NCBI GenBank assembly: GCA_964354375.1 | Contig: CAYGZQ010000037.1 | Coordinates: forward strand, 1 to 40,598 | DNA length: 40,598 nucleotides | DNA from: CAYGZQ01 sp964354375 [NCBI: uncultured Planctomycetota bacterium] | GTDB lineage: Bacteria > JAJVIF01 > JAPKYR01 | Direction: 5' to 3' | Shown here: in pieces, positions 6,893 through 15,900 of the stretch | How positions within the stretch are numbered: the stretch's first letter is position 1 | How the letters are laid out: each line of letters opens with the position of its first letter | Notes under the pieces: generated by a model | The model's input: only the letters and a program-made list of their open reading frames with translations | Databases searched by the model: none | Told to the model about the DNA's origin: nothing | Program-made: the position numbers and the translations under genes

Positions 6893-8902
6893 CTACGGCG
6901 CAAACCGCCAGTTACCCGACTCATCCAGCCTGAACTCAACAAGGAAGCCGTCGACAAATACCGACACCGGCTCGGCTTGCGTATTCGCCTCGACCACGAC
7001 ATGCGCGATCTCATCCCTGGGCAGAAGCACCGTCACGAATCTCGTAAGGCCCTCTCCTGAGGTTCCTGTGACGATGAGGGTAGAAAGGCTGTCCCGGTTG
7101 AGAGGCCCTAGAGCGTACTCGCCTTCCTTACCCGACCCCCAGGACCAAATCCCCAGTTCGGCCTGATCGCGCAGAAGAACCCGGCCCTCTCTAAGAGCGC
7201 CTGCGGCGGTCCTGTCGGACATGGGCATGGATGTTGTGAAGTGCAGAGTGCCGGGGACATCCGCGTCATCGAGGATCGTCACCGCTCCGCCGGGAAGCTC
7301 GGCTCCCGGCTTGTTCCAGAGGAAGCTTCTGCGCCAGCGTGTCAGACCCTCCGACGGATACGCTCGGTCGAGCACCATCTCGAAGCTCGTGTGGTCCGGC
7401 GTATCGACCCAGTCGACGATTTTCGCGTCGGCCTGACGGTATCGTTCATTTTCGGAATACATCGTGAAGTCGTCCCAGAAGCACGCGCTGTTGCCGGTCC
7501 CGGGACAAAAAACGCTGTGACCCATCGGGCCGGAGTAGATGTTGTTGACCTCGGCGGATTTGCGGTCCTCGAACGTTCCCCTGCCGGGATCCATGATGAA
7601 ATCCGCTCCGTCAAAGGCGAGCATGAACGATCCCTGGTCAACGTGATTATGGTCCCAGCCTCCATAGCCGGCCTTGGCCGCGAAGAAGAACCCGTTGGGG
7701 TCGGTCCAGTTCTCCCGCAGCATGACCCACTCGATGCCCGGAAAATACTGGCATGGGGGCGGCTCGGGAAAATCGTCCAGCGGAAGAGTCGGATCGAATC
7801 TCAGGATGGCCTCGACCAGGATCGCGTCGAGCGGGAGCCTGGGGTAGTCGGGCTGCGGGAGGTTGCTCGCAAGGTATTGATCGAGAAACGGCGAATCGAA
7901 GAATGATCGAGCGCGCCAGAGGTAACCGAAGGAGGCAATGGGGTCGCTGGTATTGTCGCCGAAATCGACCTGGGCGCTTCCCGACGGCTCGATGCCGGCG
8001 AGGGCGAACCGCACGCTTGTAGCGTACCAGTCCTCCTTGAAAAGGTTCGGGCCGCCGTTCACCCTCAGCGAGTTCAGGAAGAGAAGCGCATGCTGGCCCC
8101 AGCAGAAGTCCTGGTATGTCAGCCCTTCGATCCACCCCCCGTCTTTCTTCAGGAGATCGATTGACGGCTGAAGTCCGCCGTACGCGTACGCGAGCGCATT
8201 CTCCCACTCGCCGTGATACGCATCGCCGAGACACACGGCCATGAGTCCCGCCGCGGAGTGCCATGCGACATAGTAGTTGGAATTCGGTGCGTCGCACCAG
8301 AAAGCGCGGCTCGGGTTTCCCTGCATGTGCCAGAGAAGTCCATCCAGAACATCGGAGAGATTCTCTTCGATAGTGGATCGTTCCCTCGGCGGAAACTGAT
8401 CGTAGAGGAGGTCGTATGCTACGCCGACGGCGTAGGCAAGCTCGATCTTGTAGAAATTTGAGCTCTCCGGCTTGCGTTTCCATGCCGGGAACCTGCATTG
8501 ATTGAGGACCATATCGCGCGCGGCGTCGAGGTAACGCTGTTCCCCGGAAATCCGCCATGCGAGCGCGAAGTAGCCGGGATAGATCGTGTCGCCACGGAGG
8601 GGATCGACAAGGTATTCCTCATAGAACCGGTTGGCCTTCCCCATGATTCGAATATACTCGGGCGACGAGGGATTCTGGGAGAGCGCCAGGATTGCGTCGT
8701 TTGTCGCGACCAGCCTGGGATGATCTTCGAGCGAGATCGTCACTCTCGGCGCAGGAGGTACGTTGACGACAGGCGGCGGCGACCAGTACGTCATCCATCT
8801 GAAGATGACGACAACAAGTCCGCTGACAACAGCGATGGTAACAATCGCGCCTAGAAGAACGCGCAACCATTTGTACCTGTCGGCTTCAGGATCATGGAGC
8901 AT
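6893..8902 (-). CDS. Membrane-anchored heparinase II/III-like protein
   Basis: A protein of 669 residues. An N-terminal membrane segment at about residues 12-35 serves as a signal anchor, placing the rest outside the cytoplasm. Residues about 50-380 are an alpha-helical toroid-like region (YFALAWRISGEQRYLDAARDMVL; DAPNSNYYVAWHSAAGLMAVCLGDAYHGEW). The central sheet region carries GYGGWDHNHVDQGSFMLAF and FIMDPGRGTF, the signature heparinase II/III-like His and substrate-cleft segment. A C-terminal beta domain follows. The family cleaves acidic polysaccharides by beta-elimination; the substrate cannot be told. The ATG at 8902 is preferred because upstream residues are not conserved in character and a TATAAT lies six bases before it. 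The gene diverges from the TPR gene at 9038. Confidence 0.82.
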   Translation of the reverse strand: MLHDPEADRYKWLRVLLGAIVTIAVVSGLVVVIFRWMTYWSPPPVVNVPPAPRVTISLEDHPRLVATNDAILALSQNPSSPEYIRIMGKANRFYEEYLVDPLRGDTIYPGYFALAWRISGEQRYLDAARDMVLNQCRFPAWKRKPESSNFYKIELAYAVGVAYDLLYDQFPPRERSTIEENLSDVLDGLLWHMQGNPSRAFWCDAPNSNYYVAWHSAAGLMAVCLGDAYHGEWENALAYAYGGLQPSIDLLKKDGGWIEGLTYQDFCWGQHALLFLNSLRVNGGPNLFKEDWYATSVRFALAGIEPSGSAQVDFGDNTSDPIASFGYLWRARSFFDSPFLDQYLASNLPQPDYPRLPLDAILVEAILRFDPTLPLDDFPEPPPCQYFPGIEWVMLRENWTDPNGFFFAAKAGYGGWDHNHVDQGSFMLAFDGADFIMDPGRGTFEDRKSAEVNNIYSGPMGHSVFCPGTGNSACFWDDFTMYSENERYRQADAKIVDWVDTPDHTSFEMVLDRAYPSEGLTRWRRSFLWNKPGAELPGGAVTILDDADVPGTLHFTTSMPMSDRTAAGALREGRVLLRDQAELGIWSWGSGKEGEYALGPLNRDSLSTLIVTGTSGEGLTRFVTVLLPRDEIAHVVVEANTQAEPVSVFVDGFLVEFRLDESGNWRFAP

Positions 8903-8908
8903 AGCGAA

Positions 8909-8914
8909 ATTATA
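8909..8914 (-). promoter_or_regulatory. -10 TATAAT directly before the heparinase-like start
   Basis: A perfect TATAAT on the minus strand ends six bases before the ATG at 8902, and no ribosome site lies between. If used, transcription would begin at or next to the start codon, giving a leaderless mRNA. Confidence 0.45.
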
Positions 8915-9037
8915 CCCAAACGGGCGAGTCGGCGGGGAATCCGGGATGCGTCCGCAGATTCCGCTTCCAGCGCTCGCGGCGGCATTGAATCGGAAAGAGA
9001 TGTTTAGTAGCATTCGTGTGGTCGTCGCGAGGTTCCC

Positions 9038-9904
9038 ATGGAGATCGATTGGTTCAGGAAGGGACTGGAGCTTCTGAGTCTGGGGCAGGACGACGAAGCG
9101 ATTGCCTGCTTTGATCGTGCGATCGAGATCAGCCCTGATTACATCGAAGCATGGCTCCACAAGGGCGACGCTCTTGCGCACGCCCGCAGGAACACGGATG
9201 CGCTTGCGTGCTACGACAAGGCGCTGGAAATCGACGGGACGTCTGCGCCAGCATGGCTGAGAAAAGGTGAGCTCATGGGAAGACTTGGACGCCGTGACGA
9301 GGAGATGACCTGCTACGATCGAGTGTGTGACGTCGCACCCGGGCTTGCCGATGCGTGGAGGAGTAAGGGAAGCGCCCTGGACCGCCTGAGGAGGTTCGAG
9401 GATGCCGTCGCCAGTTACGAGAAAGCGATCGAGATCGATCCCGGCGATGCAAAATCATGGTGCAGCAAGGGCAGGGCTCTGAGAAATCTGAGACGGTTCG
9501 ACGAAGCGGTCGAATGCTACAATCGCGCCACCCAGGCGAGCCCCGATGATCCCATGGTCTGGCTGGCAAGAGGGAGTCTCATGACAACCCTCAACCGTCT
9601 CGAGGAGGCGGTCGAGTGCTTCGATCGGGCGACCGAGATCGATCCTCTCAATGCGGAGGCCTGGAAAAGCAAGGGAACTGCATTGGCGAAGCTGCAACGG
9701 TATGAAGAGGAGATCGCGTGCTACGACCGCGCGATCGAGATTAATCCTCGAGACACATCCGCTCTGTCCGCCAAAGGGAGCACTCTTATGATTCTCGGAA
9801 GGATCGAAGAGGCCCTGGAGTGCTTCGAGCAGGCACACCGTCTCGGACACGCGGATGCCGCGTCGGTGATCGAAAGGTGCAGAAGAGAGATTATGGGCAA
9901 GTAG
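9038..9904 (+). CDS. TPR repeat protein, eight repeats
   Basis: A soluble protein of 288 residues made almost wholly of tetratricopeptide repeats 34 residues long. The recurring pattern is AWxxKGxALxxLxRxEEAVxCYDRAIEIDP, about eight copies. It ends with a shorter Sel1-like helix (LGHADAASVIERCRREI). There is no signal peptide, so it is cytoplasmic, and it probably serves as a protein-protein scaffold. GAGG lies a few bases before the ATG. It precedes feoA by 69 bases. A close relative with three repeats follows feoB at 12390 and shares the same closing helix (GHPSAVEAARACRDEL). Confidence 0.9.
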   Translation: MEIDWFRKGLELLSLGQDDEAIACFDRAIEISPDYIEAWLHKGDALAHARRNTDALACYDKALEIDGTSAPAWLRKGELMGRLGRRDEEMTCYDRVCDVAPGLADAWRSKGSALDRLRRFEDAVASYEKAIEIDPGDAKSWCSKGRALRNLRRFDEAVECYNRATQASPDDPMVWLARGSLMTTLNRLEEAVECFDRATEIDPLNAEAWKSKGTALAKLQRYEEEIACYDRAIEINPRDTSALSAKGSTLMILGRIEEALECFEQAHRLGHADAASVIERCRREIMGK

Positions 9905-9973
9905 CTGGATACGGCTTGGCGTGGCTGTACGCGGCCGGTTCAGCATCGTGGGAACAGACTGGAGAAACGACTA

Positions 9974-10204
9974 ATGACTCTTGCGGAAATGAAATGCGGA
10001 CAGGCTGCGGTCATAAGGAAAATCGATGGCGGCAGCGGCATGACGCGGAGGCTGGAAGTGATGGGGATAATTCCCGGCACGCACGTTGAGAAGGTGAGCG
10101 ATCAATTGATGCACGGTCCGGTGACGGTGCGGGTGGGCCAGACACAGATTTCCCTGGGATACGGGATTGCGCGGCGGATTCTTGTGGAGATGGACCAGGC
10201 GTGA
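9974..10204 (+). CDS. feoA: FeoA family ferrous iron transport protein
   Basis: A small SH3-fold protein of 76 residues. The pattern MTLAEMKCGQAAVIRKIDGG, then RRLEVMGIIPGTHVE, GPVTVRVGQTQISLGYGIA and a closing ILVEM is the FeoA domain throughout. FeoA assists the FeoB Fe(II) transporter at the cytoplasmic face of the inner membrane. A GGAG lies before the ATG. Its stop codon overlaps the feoB start by four bases (GTGA), so the two are translationally coupled. No FeoC gene follows. Confidence 0.93.
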   Translation: MTLAEMKCGQAAVIRKIDGGSGMTRRLEVMGIIPGTHVEKVSDQLMHGPVTVRVGQTQISLGYGIARRILVEMDQA

Positions 10205-11925
10205 AGAAGATTCTCCTGATGGGCAATCCAAACGTCGGGAAGAGCGTTATCTTCTCCCGATTAACCGGCGTGAACGTGGTTTCCTCCAACTATCCCGGGA
10301 CCACCATAGAGGTCAAGAAGGGATACATGATGGCGGGCGGCGAGCGCGTGGAGATTGTGGACGTGCCGGGGACTTACTCGCTCGAGCCCACATCCAAGGC
10401 GGAGGAAATCGCCCTGGAAACGCTGGATCGGGCGTTTAAGGAGAAAAACGACTCAGTGGTCGTCGATGTGGTCGACGCCACGAACCTTGAACGCAACCTG
10501 TACCTGGCGACGCAGCTTATCGAGAAGAAAGCCGTCATGCTGGTGTGCCTGAATCTGTGGGACGAAGCGAAGCATGTGGGCATCAAGATCGACACGGAGA
10601 GACTGGAGACGATCCTGGGTGTGCCGGTGGTCCCGACATGCGCGCTGACCGGAGAAGGCGTGAATCGACTCGTGGAGCGGCTTCCGCAGGCGAAAACCGG
10701 AACGCTGGAAGTGAATGCCCAAGGTCGCTGGAGCATCGTCGGCGACATCGTCCGGCAGGTTCAGACAATCGCGCACCGGCATCACACAGTGCTCGACCGG
10801 CTGAGCGACGCCACCATCCGTCCGGCCACCGGTCTCCCCATAGCCGTCGCGGTGCTGGCGCTCGATTTCATGCTGATTCGGCTCATCGGCGAAGGACTCA
10901 TCAGGTACGTGTTGGAGCCGGTGTTCGAGGGACTGTGGGCGCCGCTCATGCTGAGGCTGTCGGGATGGCTCGGAGAAGGGGGATTGCTGCACAAGATTCT
11001 CATTGGGCAGCTTGTGGACGGGAAGATCGATTTCGGAGGGTCGTTCGGTCTGCTGACCACAGGGCTTTTTGTCCCCTTCGCGGCCGTACTCCCTTACGTG
11101 GCGGCGTTTTACCTGACCCTGGGATTACTGGAGGACACCGGGTATCTTCCCCGGCTGAGCGTTCTGGTCGACCGCGCTTTGCACATGGTCGGACTGCATG
11201 GGCTTTCGATAGTGCCGATGATGCTTGGCTTCGGCTGCAATGTGCCCGGCATGCTTGCGACGCGGGTGATGGAAACGCGGCGCGAGCGGTTCATCGCGAT
11301 GACGCTGATGTCCATCTGCGTGCCGTGCATGGCGAAGACGGCCATGATTGTCGGTCTGGTCGGGAAGTACGGCATGCGCGGTCTCTTTCCTGTGTACGGG
11401 ATGCTCTTCATCGTGTGGCTCATCGTCGGGACCCTGATGAACCGGTTCATGAAAGGCGACAGCATGGAGATTTTCATGGAAGTCCCGCCGTATCGCCTGC
11501 CCTCGCTCGCGACCCTGATGAAGAAGTTGTGGATGCGCACCTCGGGATTCCTCCGGGAGGCGGTGCCGTTCGTCCTGGTCGGCGTTCTGATTGTGAACAT
11601 CCTCTACAGCTCCGGAATTATCGCTTTTGTCGGACGATACACGGAGCCGGTGATGAGAGGGCTGTTCGGGCTTCCCACCGAGGCCGTCGGCGCGCTGCTC
11701 GTGGGCTTCCTTCGCAAGGATATCGCCGTCGGCATGCTTGTGCCGCTCAATCTGTCCTTGAAACAGATGATCATCGCGTGCGTGATCCTGTCGATGTATT
11801 TCCCGTGCTTCGCCACGTTCGCCGTGATGCTCCGGGAGCTTGGATTTCGGGACATGCTGAAGGCGATTCTGATCATGTTGCTTTCCACGGCGGTTGTCGG
11901 AGGGCTGTTGAACCTGTTGCTGTGA
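10201..11925 (+). CDS. feoB: FeoB ferrous iron transporter
   Basis: A protein of 574 residues with a GTG start inside the feoA stop codon. The N-terminal G domain has G1 GNPNVGKS at 8-15, G2 YPGTT at 31-35, G3 DVPG at 54-57, G4 NLWD at 118-121 and a G5-like TCALTG near 142. The membrane domain from about 215 onward has the two Gate modules, including LGFGCNVPGMLATR, the conserved CVPCMAKTA and the second YFPCFATFAVMLRE. It imports Fe(II) across the inner membrane. It is shorter than the roughly 770 residues of E. coli FeoB, with a compact linker and C-terminus, which fits the smaller FeoB variants of anaerobes. No iron-responsive operator is visible upstream of feoA. Confidence 0.95.
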   Translation: MKKILLMGNPNVGKSVIFSRLTGVNVVSSNYPGTTIEVKKGYMMAGGERVEIVDVPGTYSLEPTSKAEEIALETLDRAFKEKNDSVVVDVVDATNLERNLYLATQLIEKKAVMLVCLNLWDEAKHVGIKIDTERLETILGVPVVPTCALTGEGVNRLVERLPQAKTGTLEVNAQGRWSIVGDIVRQVQTIAHRHHTVLDRLSDATIRPATGLPIAVAVLALDFMLIRLIGEGLIRYVLEPVFEGLWAPLMLRLSGWLGEGGLLHKILIGQLVDGKIDFGGSFGLLTTGLFVPFAAVLPYVAAFYLTLGLLEDTGYLPRLSVLVDRALHMVGLHGLSIVPMMLGFGCNVPGMLATRVMETRRERFIAMTLMSICVPCMAKTAMIVGLVGKYGMRGLFPVYGMLFIVWLIVGTLMNRFMKGDSMEIFMEVPPYRLPSLATLMKKLWMRTSGFLREAVPFVLVGVLIVNILYSSGIIAFVGRYTEPVMRGLFGLPTEAVGALLVGFLRKDIAVGMLVPLNLSLKQMIIACVILSMYFPCFATFAVMLRELGFRDMLKAILIMLLSTAVVGGLLNLLL

Positions 11926-12046
11926 CATCCGGGAGCGTAGCACGTCCGCATGTCGGATGGGAGAGACAACAAAGTAAGCAGGCACTGACTTAAGGGGGGC
12001 AGGGAAAATCGTCCCGCCTTGACCGGAGCTGGACAATACGATCCTA

Positions 12047-12055
12047 TGGTATAAT
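12047..12055 (+). promoter_or_regulatory. Extended -10 promoter after feoB
   Basis: TGG followed by a perfect TATAAT. No convincing -35 is present at the usual distance. It would drive the doubtful small gene at 12086 and the TPR gene at 12390. Confidence 0.5.
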
Positions 12056-12085
12056 ACCACTGCGGGGGTCTGAAGAGGGTGTGGG

Positions 12086-12373
12086 ATGTACGGGAGGCGG
12101 TCACACGCGATGAGTGTGCGTCCGGCTTTGTCGGGTGCAGAGGCGAGGATCGCGTGGGAGGTCGTGCAAGGCGAACAGAGGAGATTTTTTCGAGGCGCTG
12201 CATTTGATCGGACAGTAGTGGATTTTGGCGTAGCGAAGCCTGGCTGGCGTATCGACGGTTGGCCGGTGGATTTCGCAGCGATCGTCGGCGATTTGAGAGG
12301 ACCGGCCCGGGCATCTCAGGAAACGAGTGAATCGAGTGACAGACAACCGGAGAGCAAGCATGAGTATGCGTAG
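12086..12373 (+). CDS. Doubtful small hypothetical protein
   Basis: A frame of 95 codons that follows the TATAAT at 12050 and ends 16 bases before the TPR gene. An AAGAGGG lies about six bases before its ATG. The product is basic, Arg-rich and low in complexity at its end (SQETSESSDRQPESKHEYA), with one more ordered-looking part (RTVVDFGVAKPGWRIDGWPVDFAAIVGDL). I recognise no family. Third-position GC bias is weak, so the stretch could equally be an untranslated leader. Confidence 0.3.
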   Translation: MYGRRSHAMSVRPALSGAEARIAWEVVQGEQRRFFRGAAFDRTVVDFGVAKPGWRIDGWPVDFAAIVGDLRGPARASQETSESSDRQPESKHEYA

Positions 12374-12389
12374 CTAGGAGGCAAAGAAC

Positions 12390-12800
12390 ATGGCGAGCAG
12401 GTGGCACCAGAAGGCGATGGAGTTCACGAAGCTGGGGAGGCTTAACGTGGCCATCCACTGCATCGACCGTGCATTGGAGGCGGAGCCGAGGGATGCCGGT
12501 CTCTGGTTGTACAAGGGCATCACGCTGCAGAAGCTGGGACGTCACGAAGAGGCCATAGAATGTTACGACAAGGCGATTGAGATAAACCCGTGTCACGCGA
12601 CTGCATGGTTCAACAAGGGAGCGGCACTGGGGAACCAGTTCCGTTATCGCGAGGCGGTCGGCTGTTTCGATGAGGCCGCTCGTCAGGGTCACCCGAGCGC
12701 GGTCGAAGCTGCCAGGGCATGCAGGGATGAGCTCGGCAAGTCCGGGGTCATCGAAGGCAGGAGTCCCTCGGAGATAAGGAGGCGCACGAAGTCCAGGTAG
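12390..12800 (+). CDS. Short TPR repeat protein
   Basis: A cytoplasmic protein of 136 residues with three tetratricopeptide repeats, such as GLWLYKGITLQKLGRHEEAI and ECYDKAIEINPCHATAWFNKG, then a Sel1-like helix and a basic tail (RSPSEIRRRTKSR). AGGAGG lies eight bases before the ATG. It is a smaller paralogue of the protein at 9038, so feoAB is flanked on both sides by related TPR genes. The role is probably scaffolding; a specific link to iron uptake is only inference from position. Confidence 0.85.
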   Translation: MASRWHQKAMEFTKLGRLNVAIHCIDRALEAEPRDAGLWLYKGITLQKLGRHEEAIECYDKAIEINPCHATAWFNKGAALGNQFRYREAVGCFDEAARQGHPSAVEAARACRDELGKSGVIEGRSPSEIRRRTKSR

Positions 12801-12919
12801 TATTCCCTGGTCACCAGTTTTTCAGTAAGAATCTGAGACTTCTCGATCCCGTTTCTACGTGAAAACATGAGTGCGATCGCCTTCCGAGGCGGCGCTGAGG
12901 GAATCACGGGAGTTGGTGC

Positions 12920-12928
12920 TGGTATTTT
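12920..12928 (+). promoter_or_regulatory. Extended -10 promoter for lipoprotein P2
   Basis: TGG followed by TATTTT, 27 bases before the P2 ATG, with GGAGG at 12944-12948 serving translation. No clear -35. Confidence 0.4.
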
Positions 12929-12955
12929 CGTTACTCTGTCAACGGAGGATTTCGA

Positions 12956-15900
12956 ATGCGTCGAATCCATCTCGTCCTGCATGCGGCGATTTTTTTGGCC
13001 ATAGCGGTCGTGACCGGCTGCAATAGCGCGCCGGTTGTCCCGGATACTCAAACCCCTGAGTCAGCCGCGCCGAAATGCACTGCCGCAGGCGCGACTCATC
13101 ATTGTCTCGGCTACAGTCTGCTGGCTCTTGACACCGAGAGTCGCACTGCTGAGGTCCTGCCTCTCCGCTCCGGGGAATGGCATCTCAACGTCACCGGAAT
13201 CCTGAATGTGACCATGGGTGTTTCGGCGACGATGGTTCCCGGCGAGTCGGACCCGGCTCACGGCCTGTTTGTGCTCGACATAACCCTGACTCACCCGTTT
13301 GCCACGAAACCGCAGCTCAGCGGATTCGATGTGAAGGGCGTACTGGTAACACCGGGTACACTGCAGGTCGGCAATCTCGTTTTCGCGGACATAGGTGAGA
13401 CGAGACTCGAGAATGCGGACGGCTACACGCGGTGGTGGAACCCGACCGAGTTCACATCGAAGGGGATGTTCGGATGGGTGGACGGTGTCTTGGCCACGGC
13501 GACAAAAGACGAGCTTACCGCCACCGTCAATCCGTACAAACTCTTCACGGATATCCTGTACCCGACCAGCTCCCTGGCGGCGGTATGTTACGAGCCTCTG
13601 GACAATCCGAAGGGTCGAGCGGTTTTCACGGCGGGCGAGAGCAACACGAGGCGATACAGCATACGGTTTCCGATGAGTCCGGGTCCGAAGATCGTCTACG
13701 GGTACGCGATCGACTGCGCATGGAAAGCACCGAGCCCGAATCCGCCGGTGGAGATACCGGACGATTTCCCCATCGAGGCGAACCAGCCCGAGGCGTACAG
13801 GGTGGCGATTCAGGCAACCGCCAACACGCTCTACTACGACGCCGATGCTGTCGGCGGCGGAGTCGGCGGGGGCGTTCTGCGGCTGCAGATCAACGTTCAC
13901 GACTGGCAGGGACAGATGTCGGGGGATATCCCGGCTGAGGTCGCCTTGGTGAGAATCTACGCACCGGGTTTGATGACAGGGGGCGTGAGCGCGGTGTTGC
14001 AGGCGGCGGACGCCGACAAGGCTATCTACACCGCTGATCTTACGGGCATCGCAAAACCTTCTCAGGCCGGTGAGACGCTTGTTATCTGTCGGGTGCAATC
14101 GTCGGACGGTTCAACCTACAAACAAACGTCCGCCCCGGCTCCAACCGATCCTCTCTCGGCTTTCAATGTGCTGACTTTGGATATTCCTGACCCCGAGTGT
14201 GTTACGGACACCAACAATGACTTCCCGGAAGCGGTCGAGATCGGGATCGGCGAGGCAGTCGCGGACCAGCTTTGCGTCCCTGACGATGAGCGCGACTTCT
14301 ACTGCTTCGAGATTCCGTTGGGCTACGAAATCTCCGGAGAAATACGGTTGTACTGCGACGCGAGCCCGACACAGTGGAGGCTTTACGATGAATCTCAGGT
14401 GATGAAGGCGATGGGGGACGTGACGGACGGTTTAGCGGTTGTGAAGCTCGGAGGCTACGGCCTGATGCCGGGCAAGTGCTATTTCAAAGTCGAGACCGGC
14501 AACACGAACCAGGTGGTGCCCTTTCTCGTCGAGCTGGACGCGGAATTCGCGAACGTGACGCCGGCCAATCCTGTCGAGGTCACTCCATCGACCCTGTACG
14601 TGAACCCGAAAAACGTATGGATCGACGGTAACTACGCGTATATGTCCGGGCAGGGTATCTGGGTGTATGACATCAGCGATCCGTCCAATCCCGTGCAGAT
14701 CGTTTCAGATCTTTCAGTTCTCTATGTGGATACTGCCTGCTTTCATTATCCCTACCTCTACTACACGAAATTCGTGACCATGACTGAATCCCAGATCAAT
14801 ATGTTCGATTTCAGCGATCCCACATCTCCGGTCCTGCACGAGGATGTCATCCACATCATGGAGCGTCTTGCGAGTATCTGCATGAACTCGACCCACTTAT
14901 TCGTCGGGACTTACACGAGTCCGACATCGAATGTCATGATCTATGACTGCGCCGCCGATCCGTTCAGCCCTGTCGGAATTAACCAGTTCCCGGTTGACTA
15001 CAACCCGCTTGCTATGACTCTTCTCGATCCTGAAGGACCGGAAACGCGCCTTGTTTTGAGTACCCTCGATGAACTTCTATCGTTTGACGTGGAGGACCCG
15101 ACAAACATAACTCCCTGCGGGTCCTTTGCCATTATGGGGGGCGCAGTCAGGGACCTGGCCGGATGGGGGGACTACGTCTATGTCGGATATGACGACACTG
15201 GCGGCGGGGACGGCTGGATCTTCGTGCTGGAGCAGACCGATGTGCCTGCCCTGGAATGGAGGGCCAGCCTCGATTTGCCGACGGGCTGCTTCGCGAGCCA
15301 TCTCGCCGTGAACTGGCCCTATGTCTACGTCGGGGACGGTCTGGCGGGACTCACGATATGCGATGTCACCGACCCTGTCAGCCCGCAATATGTCAGTTCG
15401 ACTCCGCTCGTCTCGTACGGAGATCGGCTGGATGTTCGCGATGACCTTGCGTACGTGATTCCCAAAGGGGCGGGCTTGCAGATATTCGATGTCTCGACTC
15501 CGGAGACGCCGTCTGAATTGACCCGGTTACCCGTCCTGAACAGGCCCATGTCTGTGGCGGCTGCGGGCGACTATCTGTTGGCTGCCGAGAATACTGAGAT
15601 GCACTGGGTGATCAAGACCATCGACATCTCAGATCCCCTCGATGCACGGCTGGTGGGCGAGCACTTTCTGAACAGCGCACCCTGGGGACTGGACCTCGAC
15701 GACAATCTGCTGGCGGTGCGATGCAGCGGCAACACGTGGAGCCTGTTCGACGCCACCGATCCGGTCAACCTGCAGGAGGGCGCGTCGAACGCTACAGCCA
15801 ATCCCATTCGCGAGATCGCCGTCCACAAGGACGCTGTCTACATTTCGGCTGGGGCGCCAGGCACCCCTGAAGTGCTGGTCTATGATGCAACCGATTTCAC

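Noticed and set aside
9060-9900. Periodic DNA repeat of about 102 bases
   Set aside because: This is the DNA reflection of 34-residue TPR units, not a CRISPR or satellite array.
10545-11993. Long plus-strand frame of about 480 codons
   Set aside because: It overlaps feoB in another frame and is Arg/His-rich with no domain, typical of a shifted frame.
11926-12046. Weak CATCCG/CGGATG inverted pair after feoB
   Set aside because: Only six pairs and no T run, so not called as a terminator.
13061-14098. Minus-strand frame of 345 codons opposite P2
   Set aside because: P2 is well supported by signal peptide and domains. The antisense product is compositionally odd.
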